64,000 bases of DNA, taken from positions 189,018-253,017 of the forward strand of contig NC_052514.1 of assembly GCF_014356525.2 (NCBI RefSeq). Direction: 5' to 3'. The notes beneath the pieces were generated by a model. The model was given only the letters and a program-made list of their open reading frames with translations, was not told where the DNA came from and made no database searches. The position numbers and the translations under genes are program-made. The stretch is from Nilaparvata lugens (taxonomy: Eukaryota; Arthropoda; Insecta; Hemiptera; Delphacidae). Every line of letters begins with the position of its first letter. The stretch's first letter is position 1. Shown here one piece after another: positions 43,113-54,199 of this stretch.

Positions 43113-43650
43113 AGCCATCATCATCATCATCTTCTTACAAGGATTTGGTTCTATTGGCCTGTACCGGCATCCATTTCTTCCTTGGTCTTCCTATGCCTCG
43201 CTTTCCTTCGGGTTTGTACTCCCATGCTAATATTGGGAGCCTATTGGATGGCATTCGGAAATAAATGAGTAGACCAATTTTCACGATATTTCTTCAGAAT
43301 ATCCAATAGCGGTTCTACATTCAATTCAGCTCTTATGTTGTCATTCCTCATTTTATCCAGTCTACTACAATCTTTGACTGCTCGTAAAAATCTCATTTCA
43401 GCAGCTTGTATACGAGATTCAGTTTGTCTGTTTAAGATCCATGCCTCATTACCGTATGTTATTAACGGTATCGCCATTGTTTTGTAAAACTTCAGCTGGG
43501 TATCTTGTCTCGTTCGCCTTCCTATAGCTCGTCTTATAGTGCCACAGACCGCACTGAATCTCGCCACTTTTTCACCAACATCTTCATCCTTATCGAATGA
43601 AATGCGGCATCCCAAGTAGCTGAAGTCTCTCACTTGATCTAATGCTTGTA
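43113..43650 (-). pseudogene. Non-LTR retrotransposon C-terminal remnant, opposite strand
   Basis: The minus strand reads VRDFSYLGCRISFDKDEDVG, YKTMAIPLITYGNEAWILNR, MRFLRAVKDCSRLDKMRNDN and, after a frame break near 43245, RMPSNRLPILAWEYKPEGKR then GIGRPRKKW, ending in (GAT)n. YLG, YG-EAW, the MRFLR block and GRPRKKW are the standard C-terminal landmarks of insect endonuclease-reverse transcriptases. Catalytic domains are missing. It sits with the MITE-D piece inside another retrotransposon remnant of the opposite orientation. Confidence 0.85.
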
Positions 43651-43905
43651 ATGCGTAATTTACAAAAGAGAAAATGGGGCAAGTTGAACTAAAACAGGAT
43701 CTTCGAGAAATAGGCTTGGAAGTTGAGGATGCCATTGATAAAGTGAAAATAAATCATTTACTTGAAACGCTCATATTCAATTCGCCAAAAATGCACAGGG
43801 AGATTGTAATCACTGATTCAGGAAGACGACAACGATCCGAGAGAATGAAGAAATATTGGGCTGATCGAAAAGCCAGACAGCTTCAGAACCTTTTAGTTGA
43901 TTGAC
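43645..43905 (+). pseudogene. Retrotransposon remnant, right part after the insertion
   Basis: LKQDLREIGLEVEDAIDKVK, NHLLETLIFNSPKMHREIVI and RRQRSERMKKYWADRKARQL, ending in a stop. It continues the sequence seen intact at 34100-34390. The 3' half reads further here than in that copy. Bases 43906-44395 hold inverted GTTCGTGGCGCG-type motifs but no gene. Confidence 0.6.
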
Positions 43906-44414
43906 TCAAGTGGTCCAATGTGGCCAAAAAAATACGAGATAAATCTTTGAATACTGATTTCAGTTATAGCTTGAAATCACCTTTTGATAACAGCCCAGTG
44001 CTGTATACTGTTTATATAACAGAACTGGTTGATTTCTTGAAAGTTCGTGGGTTTGAAATCAACAATAAGACAAGCGTGCGATCATATTGCGAACCTCTCT
44101 TGTTCCGTTCGTGATCGGCGCGTGTTCGTGGCGCGTAAATCCGTACTCACCTTTACATGAACGTGATCTGTTCTTACACTTACCATCGTTTACAATATTA
44201 TACTGTATACAAGTTTCCCCCCTGACGATTGACAGTGGTGCTATGAACCCTGAGCCGTTTTTGTGGTATGATGTAAATCTGGTATACAAAGGCTCAGGTG
44301 AGGTTTACCGGACCGAAGGGTCTACACAAGTATACAAGTTTCCATTAAACGCTCTCAAAATTCCAGTCCTGCGTCTTAATAACGTTTTTCAAAATGATGT
44401 TTTCAAATGATTAA

Positions 44415-44490
44415 GATGAATATATGATGATGACGAAGGCGATGATGATGAAGATTACGATGATAATGATGATTATGATGATTGATAAGA
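44415..44490 (+). repeat. (GAT)n-like repeat
   Basis: Imperfect GATGATGAC, GATGATGATGAAGAT and GATGATTATGATGATT units, like the tails of the retrotransposon remnants. Bases 44491-45105 include short (CA)n stretches and no gene. Confidence 0.75.
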
Positions 44491-45109
44491 CTTCTTGTCA
44501 ATGACCATCATGGTGACGATAATGCAAATTTTATACCCTAAGCTTTTAAAGAGTTGTGTAATCGCCTACTTCAAACGCAGAGGATATCACACAAAATTAA
44601 CAGCCAGCTGGTTAACTTACCTCTTTCCCTTACTCCATCCCTTTCTATGGCAGGAAGGAAAGTTCTTAGGCGCATGTGCAGTCATGTACACACACATGTT
44701 TGTACATGTTTGTTTGAGTATGTGTGTGTAAAAACCGGCGCGTTGTTACTGATGGACCATTTTTGAAACTCCATCTTGCTCTTGAGGTCAATACACACAG
44801 CGCCCGCGCACTGGATGGATGGGAGGACAAGACACACACACTCACACTCATCAACGAGAAACATATACACACACACACATGCAACCCCTGCTCGTTTCGT
44901 CCGTCCTCATGAATATCAAAACAAACTCCTTCAACGTTATGAGAGCGTTTAATGCGATCGTTTTTGATCCATGGCTGGGAAAAAGCTTGATAAAAGTTGG
45001 CTAACCTCGTTTGATGTTGAAAAGTTGCTGTAGCTCTATGTTCATGCGATTTTGTCAACAGATTGGTAGCTGAGTGTGATCTAATCAGATCAAATTTATT
45101 GCCTCACCA

Positions 45110-45262
45110 AAAAAATTGTTCTAAATACAGATTAAAAAACCACTTTTTTGGACTCAGGGGACCTTGAAACGTATAGAAATTTAGAAAATTAAGGTACCTT
45201 ATTTTTTTTCGGAAAGCAATACTTTCCTTACTATTAGGTAATAGGGCAAGGAAAGTAAAATG
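45110..45262 (+). mobile_element. Transposon end shared with 35640-35780
   Basis: TTTTTGGACTCAGGGGACCT, GAAACGTATAGAAA, GGTACCTTATTTTTTTTC, GGAAAGCAATACTTTCCTTA and GGGCAAGGAAAGTAAAA. The rest of the element is missing. Confidence 0.65.
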
Positions 45263-45314
45263 TATATTCATAGAATTGGAATTTTTTTTCAACATTTAGG
45301 GCCGGTGGTTTCCG

Positions 45315-45635
45315 AGCTCGGGATTTACCTAAGTTCTAGACTTTAAACAGCTGGAGTCAGAAAATTGGCACTCCGAAACGGGGCGAAGTCGCAGTCCACG
45401 TTTATATTAAATTTCGAAAAACTAGAAAATTGAACACAGAATAAAATGGAGAGAAAATACTGTAGAGTTTCAGCTATTTTGAATTATGTAGGAATGTTCA
45501 ATTTCACCAAGGAAAAACGTTTCCAATCATAGAAATGAGAAAATGAAGATTGTTATAAAAACTGCGACTACGCCCCGTTTCGGAAAGCCAATTTTCCTGC
45601 AGTTTGAAGTCTAGAAATTAGTCGAATCCCGAGCT
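45315..45635. mobile_element. MITE-I, inverted-terminal element
   Basis: Left GAGCTCGGGATT, TTCTAGACTTTAAACAGCTG and CACTCCGAAACGGGGCGAAG are mirrored by CTACGCCCCGTTTCGGAAAG, CTGCAGTTTGAAGTCTAGAA and AATCCCGAGCTT. About 90-bp imperfect inverted arms, no coding frame. Confidence 0.75.
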
Positions 45636-45669
45636 TCTCTATTACCTTGAAGGTAATAAATAATATTAC

Positions 45670-45934
45670 CATAGAGAAAATATAGCATAAGATTATATCC
45701 CATGGTATAGGTTTGTTCATGTTCCAAATTTCAAGCCGATTTCTGTCGACTACTGTCCATTATCACTGTTTCGTGGGGGTGAGAGTGTAAGTATGGCACA
45801 GTATGAGAGACTACCAGCCTCACATAGCTTCACGATAAAGAACTACCACGACTATCGGCTTGAATTAACATTGAAAATTGGAAAATAAACGCCCTATACC
45901 ATCGGATATCTTCTAATGCTATATTTTCTGTATG
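45670..45934 (+). mobile_element. MITE-B, complete copy (variant interior)
   Basis: CATAGAGAAAATATAGCATA to GCTATATTTTCTGTATG. The flanks ATATTAC and ATATTAT differ at one base of a 7-bp duplication. This subtype has the TTCCAAATTTCAAGCCGATT interior, also seen at 3366 and 21736. Confidence 0.8.
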
Positions 45935-46138
45935 ATATTATTTCCAATGAAAAAAAATATACTGTATAGTAACATGATAGGCTAAACTATATCAGATACT
46001 ATAATCAGAGACTAATAATGCAATGATAACTTGAAGCTATCTCTTCCTTATAGTAAAAATAATAAACTCAAGATTTTAAAACTTCAAGATTTTAACTCTC
46101 TGTTTCGTTGTGTTCGACTGTGGTAGACTGTTAATTTA

Positions 46139-46335
46139 GGCGGGATGCACACCGGAGAAACGCGTTTCGTGAAAAAAGTTTCAGGAAACGTGAAACGAAA
46201 GTTGCTCGCAATCGACTGATAAGATTAAGCAGGGAACGTTTCTTTTGTATGCATGCGCGAGTGAAACGGATTGCATGAAACAAGTTTCATGAAAGAGGGC
46301 TTCACGAAATGCGTTTCTCCGGTGTGCATCCCGCC
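46139..46335. mobile_element. MITE-F, PIF/Harbinger-like foldback with TTA duplication
   Basis: GGCGGGATGCACACCGGAGA then AACGCGTTTCG at the left, mirrored almost perfectly at the right over about 35 bp, and flanked by TTA on both sides (46136-46138, 46336-46338). A 3-bp TTA/TAA duplication is the PIF/Harbinger habit. 197 bp, non-coding. Bases 46340-47455 show no recognised feature. Confidence 0.75.
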
Positions 46336-47459
46336 TTAGTCTATAGTATAGCGTATTAATACTGTGGAACAGGTGAATCAGTCCAGGGATCATGATGTGA
46401 GACCGTATGACTGTACACGTCGATTTGAAACAGAAAACTAAACAAGATTTGTTATTGAAATCATTGGAAAACAGATTTTTGAAACAATTTTCCACATCTA
46501 ACATGAAAAACGTTCAATTTAGTCTCGTTTACTAATGGAGGTAATAATAAATCAATCCCATAAAACTGGCCATTCTCATATCCCTCACATTTTTCTCTCT
46601 CCCTCTCCCTTCTTCGTCGTCACTCATCCTCTCTCGTTCAAGTTTTTCATTCCATTATCCGCCCTGAAAAAGCAGCCTCGTTCATTGAACATTTATCCCG
46701 AGCTCAAATTTTGTTTTTTAATGGCGGAGATGTGTACTCTTGCACAAAGTAACGGTCTGAAAAAGTGTAACTCATTTTCCATTACTGGCATGTAACGCTG
46801 ATAGGTTATGTTTGTTTTCGCTTTTAATGCTTCACTCTCTCATCGCTACCGAACTGAAAAAGAGTTTTATTAATGCTCGTAATATATTGGGAAATTGCGC
46901 AACAATACGAGTAAAATCCTCACTGAATTATTCTAATCATAATCTCGTTGCAATGAAATGAACGCGATTACCTTCATTACATTTCTCGTTTATCAGTAAG
47001 TGATACTTCATAAAATGCTCTTCAATTTTGAACATAATGAAGTTCAATTTTGCTATTACACTACCAGAGTGATTCGATTTCGTTACAAATGTGCTGAATT
47101 TAGCGGCTTCAGTTATTAGATTTTTCTTGTTTTCGAAATTTTACCAATATTAGGGTGATTGTCATTCATTAGTGGATTAAGTTCATCAGTGAATTAAAAT
47201 CTACCTGTAGTATAGTAGTAGCGTTCTTGTAATATATTTCCATCGTTGCCCAGGGTTTCTCTTGTGAACTATATCCGTAAATACTGAAAAAAACTTTTAT
47301 TTGGTTACAAAATGCTCCATTTTTCACAGTTTATTATTTAGCGTGTGGCAGATTCACATTACAACATATAAAACTCATTAGTCTAAAATGCCTACATGTA
47401 AACATTTTTATTTCCAATTTTAATGAGATCTTCCCATTATTCAATTTTAATGAGATGAG

Positions 47460-47676
47460 AATGACGAAATTGTCAGCTGTTTTTCCAAGGATAAATCATC
47501 CATTTAATTTCCTTCAGCGAGTTATCTGAGGGATGAGACATAGTGCAATCGGATTTTTATATCTTAGACATACTTTGTTCCAAATTTCGTGAGAATCGTT
47601 AGAGTCGTTTTTGAGATTCGGTGACATACAGACATATAAAAATATAAACAGAAATTGCTCGTTTAATAATAAAAGA
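47460..47676 (-). mobile_element. Hel-2, 5' part only
   Basis: On the minus strand it starts TCTTTTATTATTAAACGAGC at 47676 and includes CGGTGTC-like, AACGATTCTCACGAAATTTG and ATCCTTGGAAAAACAGCTG. The 3' end is absent. Confidence 0.6.
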
Positions 47677-47820
47677 TCTTGTGTAGTGTTTGGTTGGGAA
47701 AACATTAATTTGTCTGATCACCGAGGATTTTTTTCACAGTGAATTTCATGGATAAGATCTTTAATCCTTGCTTCCAAATTACACACAACATCAATCAATT
47801 TCAATTCTGAATTTTTTTCA

Positions 47821-48351
47821 TCTATATATATATAAAAGCAAAATGGCACTCACTCACTAACTGACTGATTGAATGACTCACTCACTAACTCACTCGCAGA
47901 ACTAAAAATCTACCGGACCAAAAACGTTCAAATTTGGTAGGTATGTTCAGTTGACCCTTTAGAGGCGCACTAAGAAATCTTTTGGCAATATTTTAACTCT
48001 AAGGGTGGTTTTTAAGGGTTTAAAGTTGGCATTAAGTGGAGTTGACTTTGTTAGGTTGGCACCAAGTTGAAGATTGAAATGCATTTATCGCGGAAAAATT
48101 GATTGGTCACTGCTACTTCAATCAGAGCTATTCCTGGGAATATTATATTACTAGCCGTCAGGCTCGCTTCGCTCGCCATATCCGTTTAGCCAGACGTTTA
48201 GTCTGGACCTCCGACAGGATCGTCCTAACATATGATAAAAATGCTCAAATGAAAAATGCTGATCTCATTCTTGGAAGAACCAGTCGGGTGTCCAGGGGGC
48301 GGAGCCCCCTGGCTAGACGGATATGGCAAGCGAAGCGAGCCTGACGGCTAG
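47821..48351 (+). mobile_element. Hel-1, non-autonomous Helitron, full length
   Basis: Starts TCTATATATATATAAAAGCA after A and ends GCGAGCCTGACGGCTAG before T. The 5' tract ACTCACTCACTAACTGACTG is followed by TCTACCGGACCAAAAACGTT. The 3' 201 bp (48151-48351) are an inverted module whose arms start CTAGCCGTCAGGCTCGCTTC. A short hairpin, AGCC-TGAC-GGCT, sits just before the final CTAG. Closely matches 22587-23282. No coding frame. Confidence 0.8.
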
Positions 48352-48639
48352 TATCAATTATAATTTCTAAAAACACAGGAAATTCATTAAACTACTGTAC
48401 TTTTCTTTCACAACTTATATCATCTTTTTGGAAGGGAGAATGCAATTAGAATCTTATTCTCTCTCCTGAAAATGATAATGTCTCAAATAATGATTACTTT
48501 GTGGCATACACGACTAGATAAATGATAAATAAATAAATAATGGAAAGGAATGAAAGAAAATGATTTTTTTTCAATATAACACGTGATGTTTATTCAAGAA
48601 GTAATACTGTCCCTTATTCACTTCCACAAATCATGCTTA

Positions 48640-49024
48640 ATATCGGGGCACCGAGCTTCGCTCGTTATTTTAATTTATTGATAAACAGAACACAATTCTC
48701 TAAAATAATCATGTTTATATTTCACAGCTGACTATAAGTCATCTTATGAATTTCAGGGATGCGATATTTTTATTTTTCACATACTCACTTTTTCACTATC
48801 CACATCTGTTTCAGCCAAGGATGAATTATCCTTTTAATGTCGTTCAGCGAGTTTTCCCAAGAATGAGACCTAGTGCAATCGAATTTTTATATCATAAACC
48901 TACTATGTTCCAAATTTTGTGAAAATCGTTGGAGCCGTTTTCGAGATCCGTTAAACATAAATTTATCAGATATAAAAATAATCAGATATAAATATACAGA
49001 AATTGCTCGCTTAATATAATAAGA
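48640..49024 (-). mobile_element. Hel-2, short full-length copy
   Basis: The minus strand starts TCTTATTATATTAAGCGAGC and ends AACGAGCGAAGCTCGGTGCC then CCGATAT, between A and T. At 385 bp it is an internally deleted form of the ~700-bp copies. Bases 49025-50040 show no recognised feature. Confidence 0.7.
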
Positions 49025-50044
49025 TTATCAGAGTTTCATGAGTATGTTTTGATTGATACAGGAATATGAATTCTTAATTACGATCATCAACAATCTGAAC
49101 ATAATGTGAATACCTATAAATAACGTTACATCAGTTCTCAATACTCAATGGTCAATTGACGGTTGATAACCAATATCAGAATCAATTGGGATTACAATAG
49201 AACAATCCAATCAAAACTGATCTCTGCTTACTCTGTAGAAACTTCACCGTTTTCCTGCATTTGATAGCTTCCATCGTTTGATCGTTTCATTTTCAATGCC
49301 CTAAACCTTATTTCATACATAATCAAAATCTCTGCCACATGTAATATACGTGGTAATAGAAACACAATTTCCACGCAACAGCTTAAATAGAACAAACAGT
49401 GACAAACAACCGTCAACCCAATTTCTATTCAATATCTGTCACAACAAATATTAACCTTATTTCTGTGCAATATCTACCAGTCTCCATCTATTTTATCAAC
49501 AAATCACAATTAGGGTACAGTAATTATCTCTAAACAAACAACAATAGTGGAGCAGTATGTGATTATCGTAAATAATGACCAATAGCAAATCTTCATCTCC
49601 ATCAAATATGTTTGAACTCCAATATTGTGACGTAACCACTTTGCACCAGCTATGGTAATCTTCAAAATTCCATTTTAAACTGTCAGAATTCCATATGAAA
49701 GACATCATTCCTCTCATTGAACTAATTCTGACAATTCATAGAGTGGATATCACTGAAGCAAATGCCTTTCAAACTGGCAGTGTGTCTCGTAAGTCACATC
49801 AATGCTTTTCATTGAACTAAAACTGCCAGTTTACAGAGAATAGCAGAGTGCCTCTCTATAATTCCACCACTCTACAGAATAATTGCGAATCAAATGACGT
49901 CACAGATGTGAGGCGATATTATTCATAATAGGTTCTATGACCATCCATGTTACAACATGATGGAATGACATGACCATAACTAATACGATTCACTTTGTAT
50001 GTTCAGTATTATCGTTTCCGGCGCCTCAAACTCATTACCATCAT

Positions 50045-50168
50045 ATCCTATGCCAGTGAGATGTCCGTTAATTTTCATCGCGGGCACAGGCTGATAAGGA
50101 CAGCACGAAATTGAGTCCCGTTGAATTTTCATCGGGCGCATGCTGATAAGGACAGCACGAAATTGATT
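50045..50168 (+). repeat. ~60-bp tandem duplication
   Basis: TTTTCATCG.GGGC.CA.GCT then GATAAGGACAGCACGAAATTG occurs twice in a row. Bases 50169-50860 show nothing recognisable. Confidence 0.8.
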
Positions 50169-50863
50169 GAGGTTTTAGAGCTGATTGTGGATGTTATCTG
50201 TTGTAAACAGAATGGGATAGGGTATGTCATGAAGCCTGGAGCACAGAATATCTAGTTTGTAGCATAGTGTTTTATTATACAGGTATGTGCCTTTATCATA
50301 GAGAGATCACCTGAAACCTGAAACTAATTAATAGGCTACATAGACTGAAATTGGTTATTGGCGATAACAGAATGCCAATCGGTTTCAAACACCAATTTGA
50401 AATTATCTGTGCCTGTAGAGAGGATATCAAAGGACTTGAAATTGATGGCAGGAAATAACGGAATTTTGAATAGATTTTACATACCGATGTGCGTTATCCT
50501 ATAGTAATTTTCATCTAAAATTAAGAAGCCCAAGGCCATGGTTAGTACTGATAGAATAGATTCACTAAATACTCAATTGACCGAATATCAAATATTCACT
50601 AAATACACGTAAATATCGTAATATTTACAAAAACTGTAGTATCTTATTGGTAAGAATAATGTACTACTTATTGGTATAAGAATAATGTTATTCCGTTAAG
50701 GCAATATACAATGCAATAGGAAACGTCAATAAATATAAGAAGAAGTCAAAACATCAATAAAACTATTACAAGAAAAAAATAGCAAACATTACAGAAATAT
50801 GAATTTTGGAATATAAAGCACTAGGATAATTAATAAAAACAGACCATGTAAGAGCCTGGAGAG

Positions 50864-50945
50864 TAGATTTACAAGGTGATAGCATCATACTAGAAAGACC
50901 ATTCTCCAAGTCTTTCTAGTATGATGCTATCACCTTGTAAATCTA
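50864..50945. repeat. Perfect inverted repeat, 36-bp arms, 10-nt loop
   Basis: 50864-50899 is the exact reverse complement of 50910-50945; arms begin TAGATTTACAAGGTGATAGC, and the loop is CATTCTCCAA. No mismatch in 36 pairs. If transcribed it would make a pre-miRNA-sized hairpin, but perfect pairing is more typical of a young foldback or siRNA-type hairpin than of a conserved miRNA. Confidence 0.9.
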
Positions 50946-51323
50946 TAATGCGACAGATAATTAATTCAATAGACCAGTGATTATGATTATCACTGTAAAT
51001 TTCATGTTTGGCGACCCACCTTTGAATGTTTATTAATTTTTGATACATATTGAATTATGAGTCTGTAATAATTAAATAATACAAGAAAAATTCCAATAGA
51101 GCATACAATATTTAGAAATGGAGAGCAGAGTCAAAAAAAGATGAACTAGTATCGCCAATTTACTGGAAATTTTTTTACGAAAGACAAACACTTTATTCGC
51201 TCTTCATCAGAGTAAAATTCGATGGACCAAACGCCTATCCTTTTCTTCATCAAAGTTAAACCGTTCACTTCTCAACAATACAGTTTTTGTAAAAGATTCC
51301 AAGTTTTCAACCCTTTCTCGTCC

Positions 51324-51960
51324 TTTAAGGCTGTGCAAAGACTAGAAATAAACTTTCTACTGGTGATATTTTTCAAAGTTTTCCGATTTTCATATAATCA
51401 AGGTATCAAAATGAAAAGTTTTCACAAGAGAACATTTTTTTCCCGATCATTAATTTTTGAGATATGAGCGCCTAAACTTTTTAATTTTTGGGACAGAACA
51501 TTTCAAATTCGGTGAAAAATAAATCCATGAGATTTGAAGGATAGATTATTCATGGTATTGCTGAACTAGTAGAACAAAAATTATTTAAAAATATCATTTT
51601 TTTGAGAAAACTATCTAATTTACCAAAAATAACTTTCAGTTCAGTTGTTTTTGGCCATTTTTGGTAATTTGAATAACTTTCTCATGAATTGATATTTCAA
51701 GAAAATTTTTGTTTCACTAGATCAACAATACCATGAAGAATTTATCCTGCAAATCTCATGGATTTATCTCTTACTGAATTTGAAATGTTCTGTCCCGAAA
51801 ATGTAAACTTTAGCCGCTCATATCTCGAGAATTAATGATCGGAAAAAATGTTTTCCTGAGAAAACATTTTCATGTTGATAGATTGATGATATACAAATCG
51901 AAAAACTTCGAAAAATATCACCAGTAGAAAGTTTATTTTTAGCCTTTGCACAGCCTTAAA
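51324..51960. mobile_element. Long foldback element, ~310-bp arms
   Basis: The left arm (51324 to about 51640) reads TTTAAGGCTGTGCAAAGACT, CTTTCTACTGGTGATATTTT, GGGACAGAACATTTCAAATT and AAATCCATGAGATTTG. The right arm repeats each block in reverse complement and mirror order, ending at TGCACAGCCTTAAA. Arms differ at scattered sites, and almost no loop remains. The open frames at 51222-51467 and 51832-52035 are the two arms read outward and so are not independent genes. Confidence 0.85.
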
Positions 51961-52511
51961 GCTGTCGTTTCTGTAGATTTCTCTCGTGTCAGTCAAACAA
52001 CCCTCGATCACATTGGGGCCCAAAGTAACGACCAAGTACCTCGAAAATGTCGCACGACGAAAAACGCTGCTCTGTGACTAAAAGGGAGGAGAATATCCAT
52101 TTTCCATTTTCCATTTTGCATCATCCCTTTCTCCGCTATACGAACGGGGGTGGGGAATGATGGCAGAGCAGCAGACTACCCTCTGTTATCATACCGTTCT
52201 CGTTAAAAACTGATAATTGAAATCCGGGGACCCTTCTCACGAATGGCGCGCATGGCACGGCTCCACGTAACAAGTTTTGATCTGTTTCATAACATCGTTG
52301 TTCTCATAGCCCCCTTGTCATCCCCACCTACCTCTCGAAGCTAGAGAGCTATCTATGTTCCTTCTCCCTGCTCGCTATTATCCTATATCCGCGTGTTTTC
52401 ACGACTCCACCCACAATAAATGGGTTTTGTGTCACCATCAAACTGATACAATGCTCTATAAAAGTGCCGGACCTCGTTTAATTTTCATTTCAAAATTGAA
52501 GTCTAGGATAA

Positions 52512-53206
52512 AATTAATACCGGGGAGAATATGTTGTTCGAAGCTTATACTATGATCGCAGATGAAGCATCCTATCACAGACAAATCAAACGTTTGTTTT
52601 TATCTGCGATCACAATATTAAATACTAGCCGTCAGGCTCGCTTCGCTCGCCATATCCGTCTAGCCGTCTGGACACCCGACTGGATCGTCCAAAAATGAGA
52701 TCAGCGGGCTCGCTCTGCTCGCCTGCAGTTTTCATTTGAGCATGCTTCATTCCATCAGAAAGTCAAAGTACTGAGAAAACGCAGAAAAGCTGAGAAAAAC
52801 GTTGGAAAAACGCAGATTTTGGGCGTATCTTTGACGTTATTGCAAATTCCTTCCAACACAACATTATTACACCCTAGCTGAGCTTCTGTACTAAATTTGA
52901 ACATTTTCTGCTCATTTGTTCTCGATAAAGCTGAGAAAACGCTGGAAAAACGCAGATTTTGGGCGTATCTTTGAAAATTCTTCCAAATTCGTTCTTAGTG
53001 CGCCTATAAAGGGCCAACTGAACATACCTACCAAATTTGAACGTTTTTGGTCCGGTAGATTTTTAGTTCTGCGAGTGATATATATACATAATATTCAATA
53101 TTATGATCGCAGTTGAAACAATCGTTTGATTTGTCTGTGATAGAATGCTTCATCTGCGATCATAATATAACTTTTGAACAACATATTCTCCACAGTATTA
53201 ATGTAT
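52512..53206. mobile_element. Composite: ~110-bp inverted repeats around a Hel-1 copy
   Basis: 52512-52620 (GGGGAGAATATGTTGTTCGA, ATGATCGCAGATGAAGCAT) is the inverted counterpart of 53097-53206 (ATGCTTCATCTGCGATCAT, TTTTGAACAACATATTCTCC). Each arm itself contains a small ATGATCGCAGAT foldback. A Hel-1 copy occupies nearly all of the space between. Confidence 0.75.
52625..53090 (-). mobile_element. Hel-1, rearranged copy
   Basis: The minus strand ends GCGAGCCTGACGGCTAG at 52625 and contains TCTACCGGACCAAAAACGTT near 53055. The inverted 3' module is shortened, and the 5' end is decayed (ATGTATATATAT). An extra interior (GAAAAACGCAGATTTTGGGC) is repeated at 52790 and 52935 and recurs at 63180-63370. 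Confidence 0.6.
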
Positions 53207-53481
53207 AAATTTTAATGTACAAATCTATAATTCATATTGCATCTTTCATGATGGCCTAGTCAGACAAGCATCCAGCCTGCACTGCGGAGCTAGGTTAAGT
53301 GCCTATCTGTTCCGGATGTTGGCTATCAGCATGGCTATCTTGACTTTGTTGGTTGCGATTCGGAAGAGTTATACTGATGTTCTAGAGACCACTTCCTCAG
53401 ATTCTCGGAAATGAGATATTCTAATTTATATTCTTGGATTAAAGATGATAACTTCACTCTCACATTCAGCCTCACATAGTA

Positions 53482-53720
53482 AGGCTCAACTCACACTTAC
53501 GCGACTCAGGTCGAGAAGAGACTCGACTCTAATGGAGAGCATTTGTTTCCAAATGATGACACTCAGACCAGTCGACTCTAGTCGAGAGCGTGTGTTTCCA
53601 AATGGTGACACTAAGACCAGTTGACTCTAGTCTCCGCGATTGTCACCATTTGGAAACATATGCTCTCGAATAGAGTCGAGTCTCTTCTCGACCTGAGTAG
53701 CGTAAGTTTGATTTGAGCCT
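53482..53720. mobile_element. MITE-C, foldback copy 2 with an internal duplication
   Basis: AGGCTCAACTCACACTTACG, GACTCAGGTCGAGAAGAGAC and their inverted forms at the right. GTTTCCAAATG.TGACACT then ACCAGT.GACTCTAGTC is present twice in the left half, making this copy longer than 36442-36634. Confidence 0.8.
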
Positions 53721-53767
53721 TAGGCCTTATATTCCATGAATTAGTTCTAAGGAGTTGTAATTGTTAA

Positions 53768-53930
53768 GGTGCGTACAGATATACGCGCCACGAACATGAG
53801 CAGTTCACTTTTAATCAGCTGATGCAAAGCTTTTTATATCTGTGTCTTACTGTTTCTGTAAAAATACAGATATAATTAGCTGATTATAAGTGAATTGCTC
53901 ATGTTCGCGGCGCGTATATCTGTACGCACC
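53768..53930. mobile_element. MITE-D, complete foldback with TTAA flanks
   Basis: GGTGCGTACAGATATACGCG and GAACATGAGCAGTTCACTTT mirrored at the right; TTAA on both sides (53764-53767, 53931-53934). The TTAA flank could mean a piggyBac-type duplication, or TTA plus a terminal A. 163 bp, no coding frame. Another copy at 62259-62411 and a piece at 43008. Confidence 0.75.
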
Positions 53931-54199
53931 TTAAGATTGCAAGCGATTTGTAATAACTATTTTCTTTAATAAGATGATACTGAAGAGAAAATTTCATTCT
54001 TAGAGTAAAAGATGATAAGTTTATATTCCCATTCAGGCTACATATTCCATAGTGAAGGCATATTCCATGATAGGTTCTGAGGAGTATATCTACGGAGAAC
54101 GTCTCAATCGTTACGTCATCACCCTTAGCATAAACGTGGGGTGTCGAAGCTGTTGGGGCAGTCACTCCCCTCTCTGTCACACCCCTACAAGTTCCATCA

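Noticed and set aside
51222..52035. Two similar frames suggesting a gene pair
   Set aside because: They are the two arms of one palindrome read in opposite directions.
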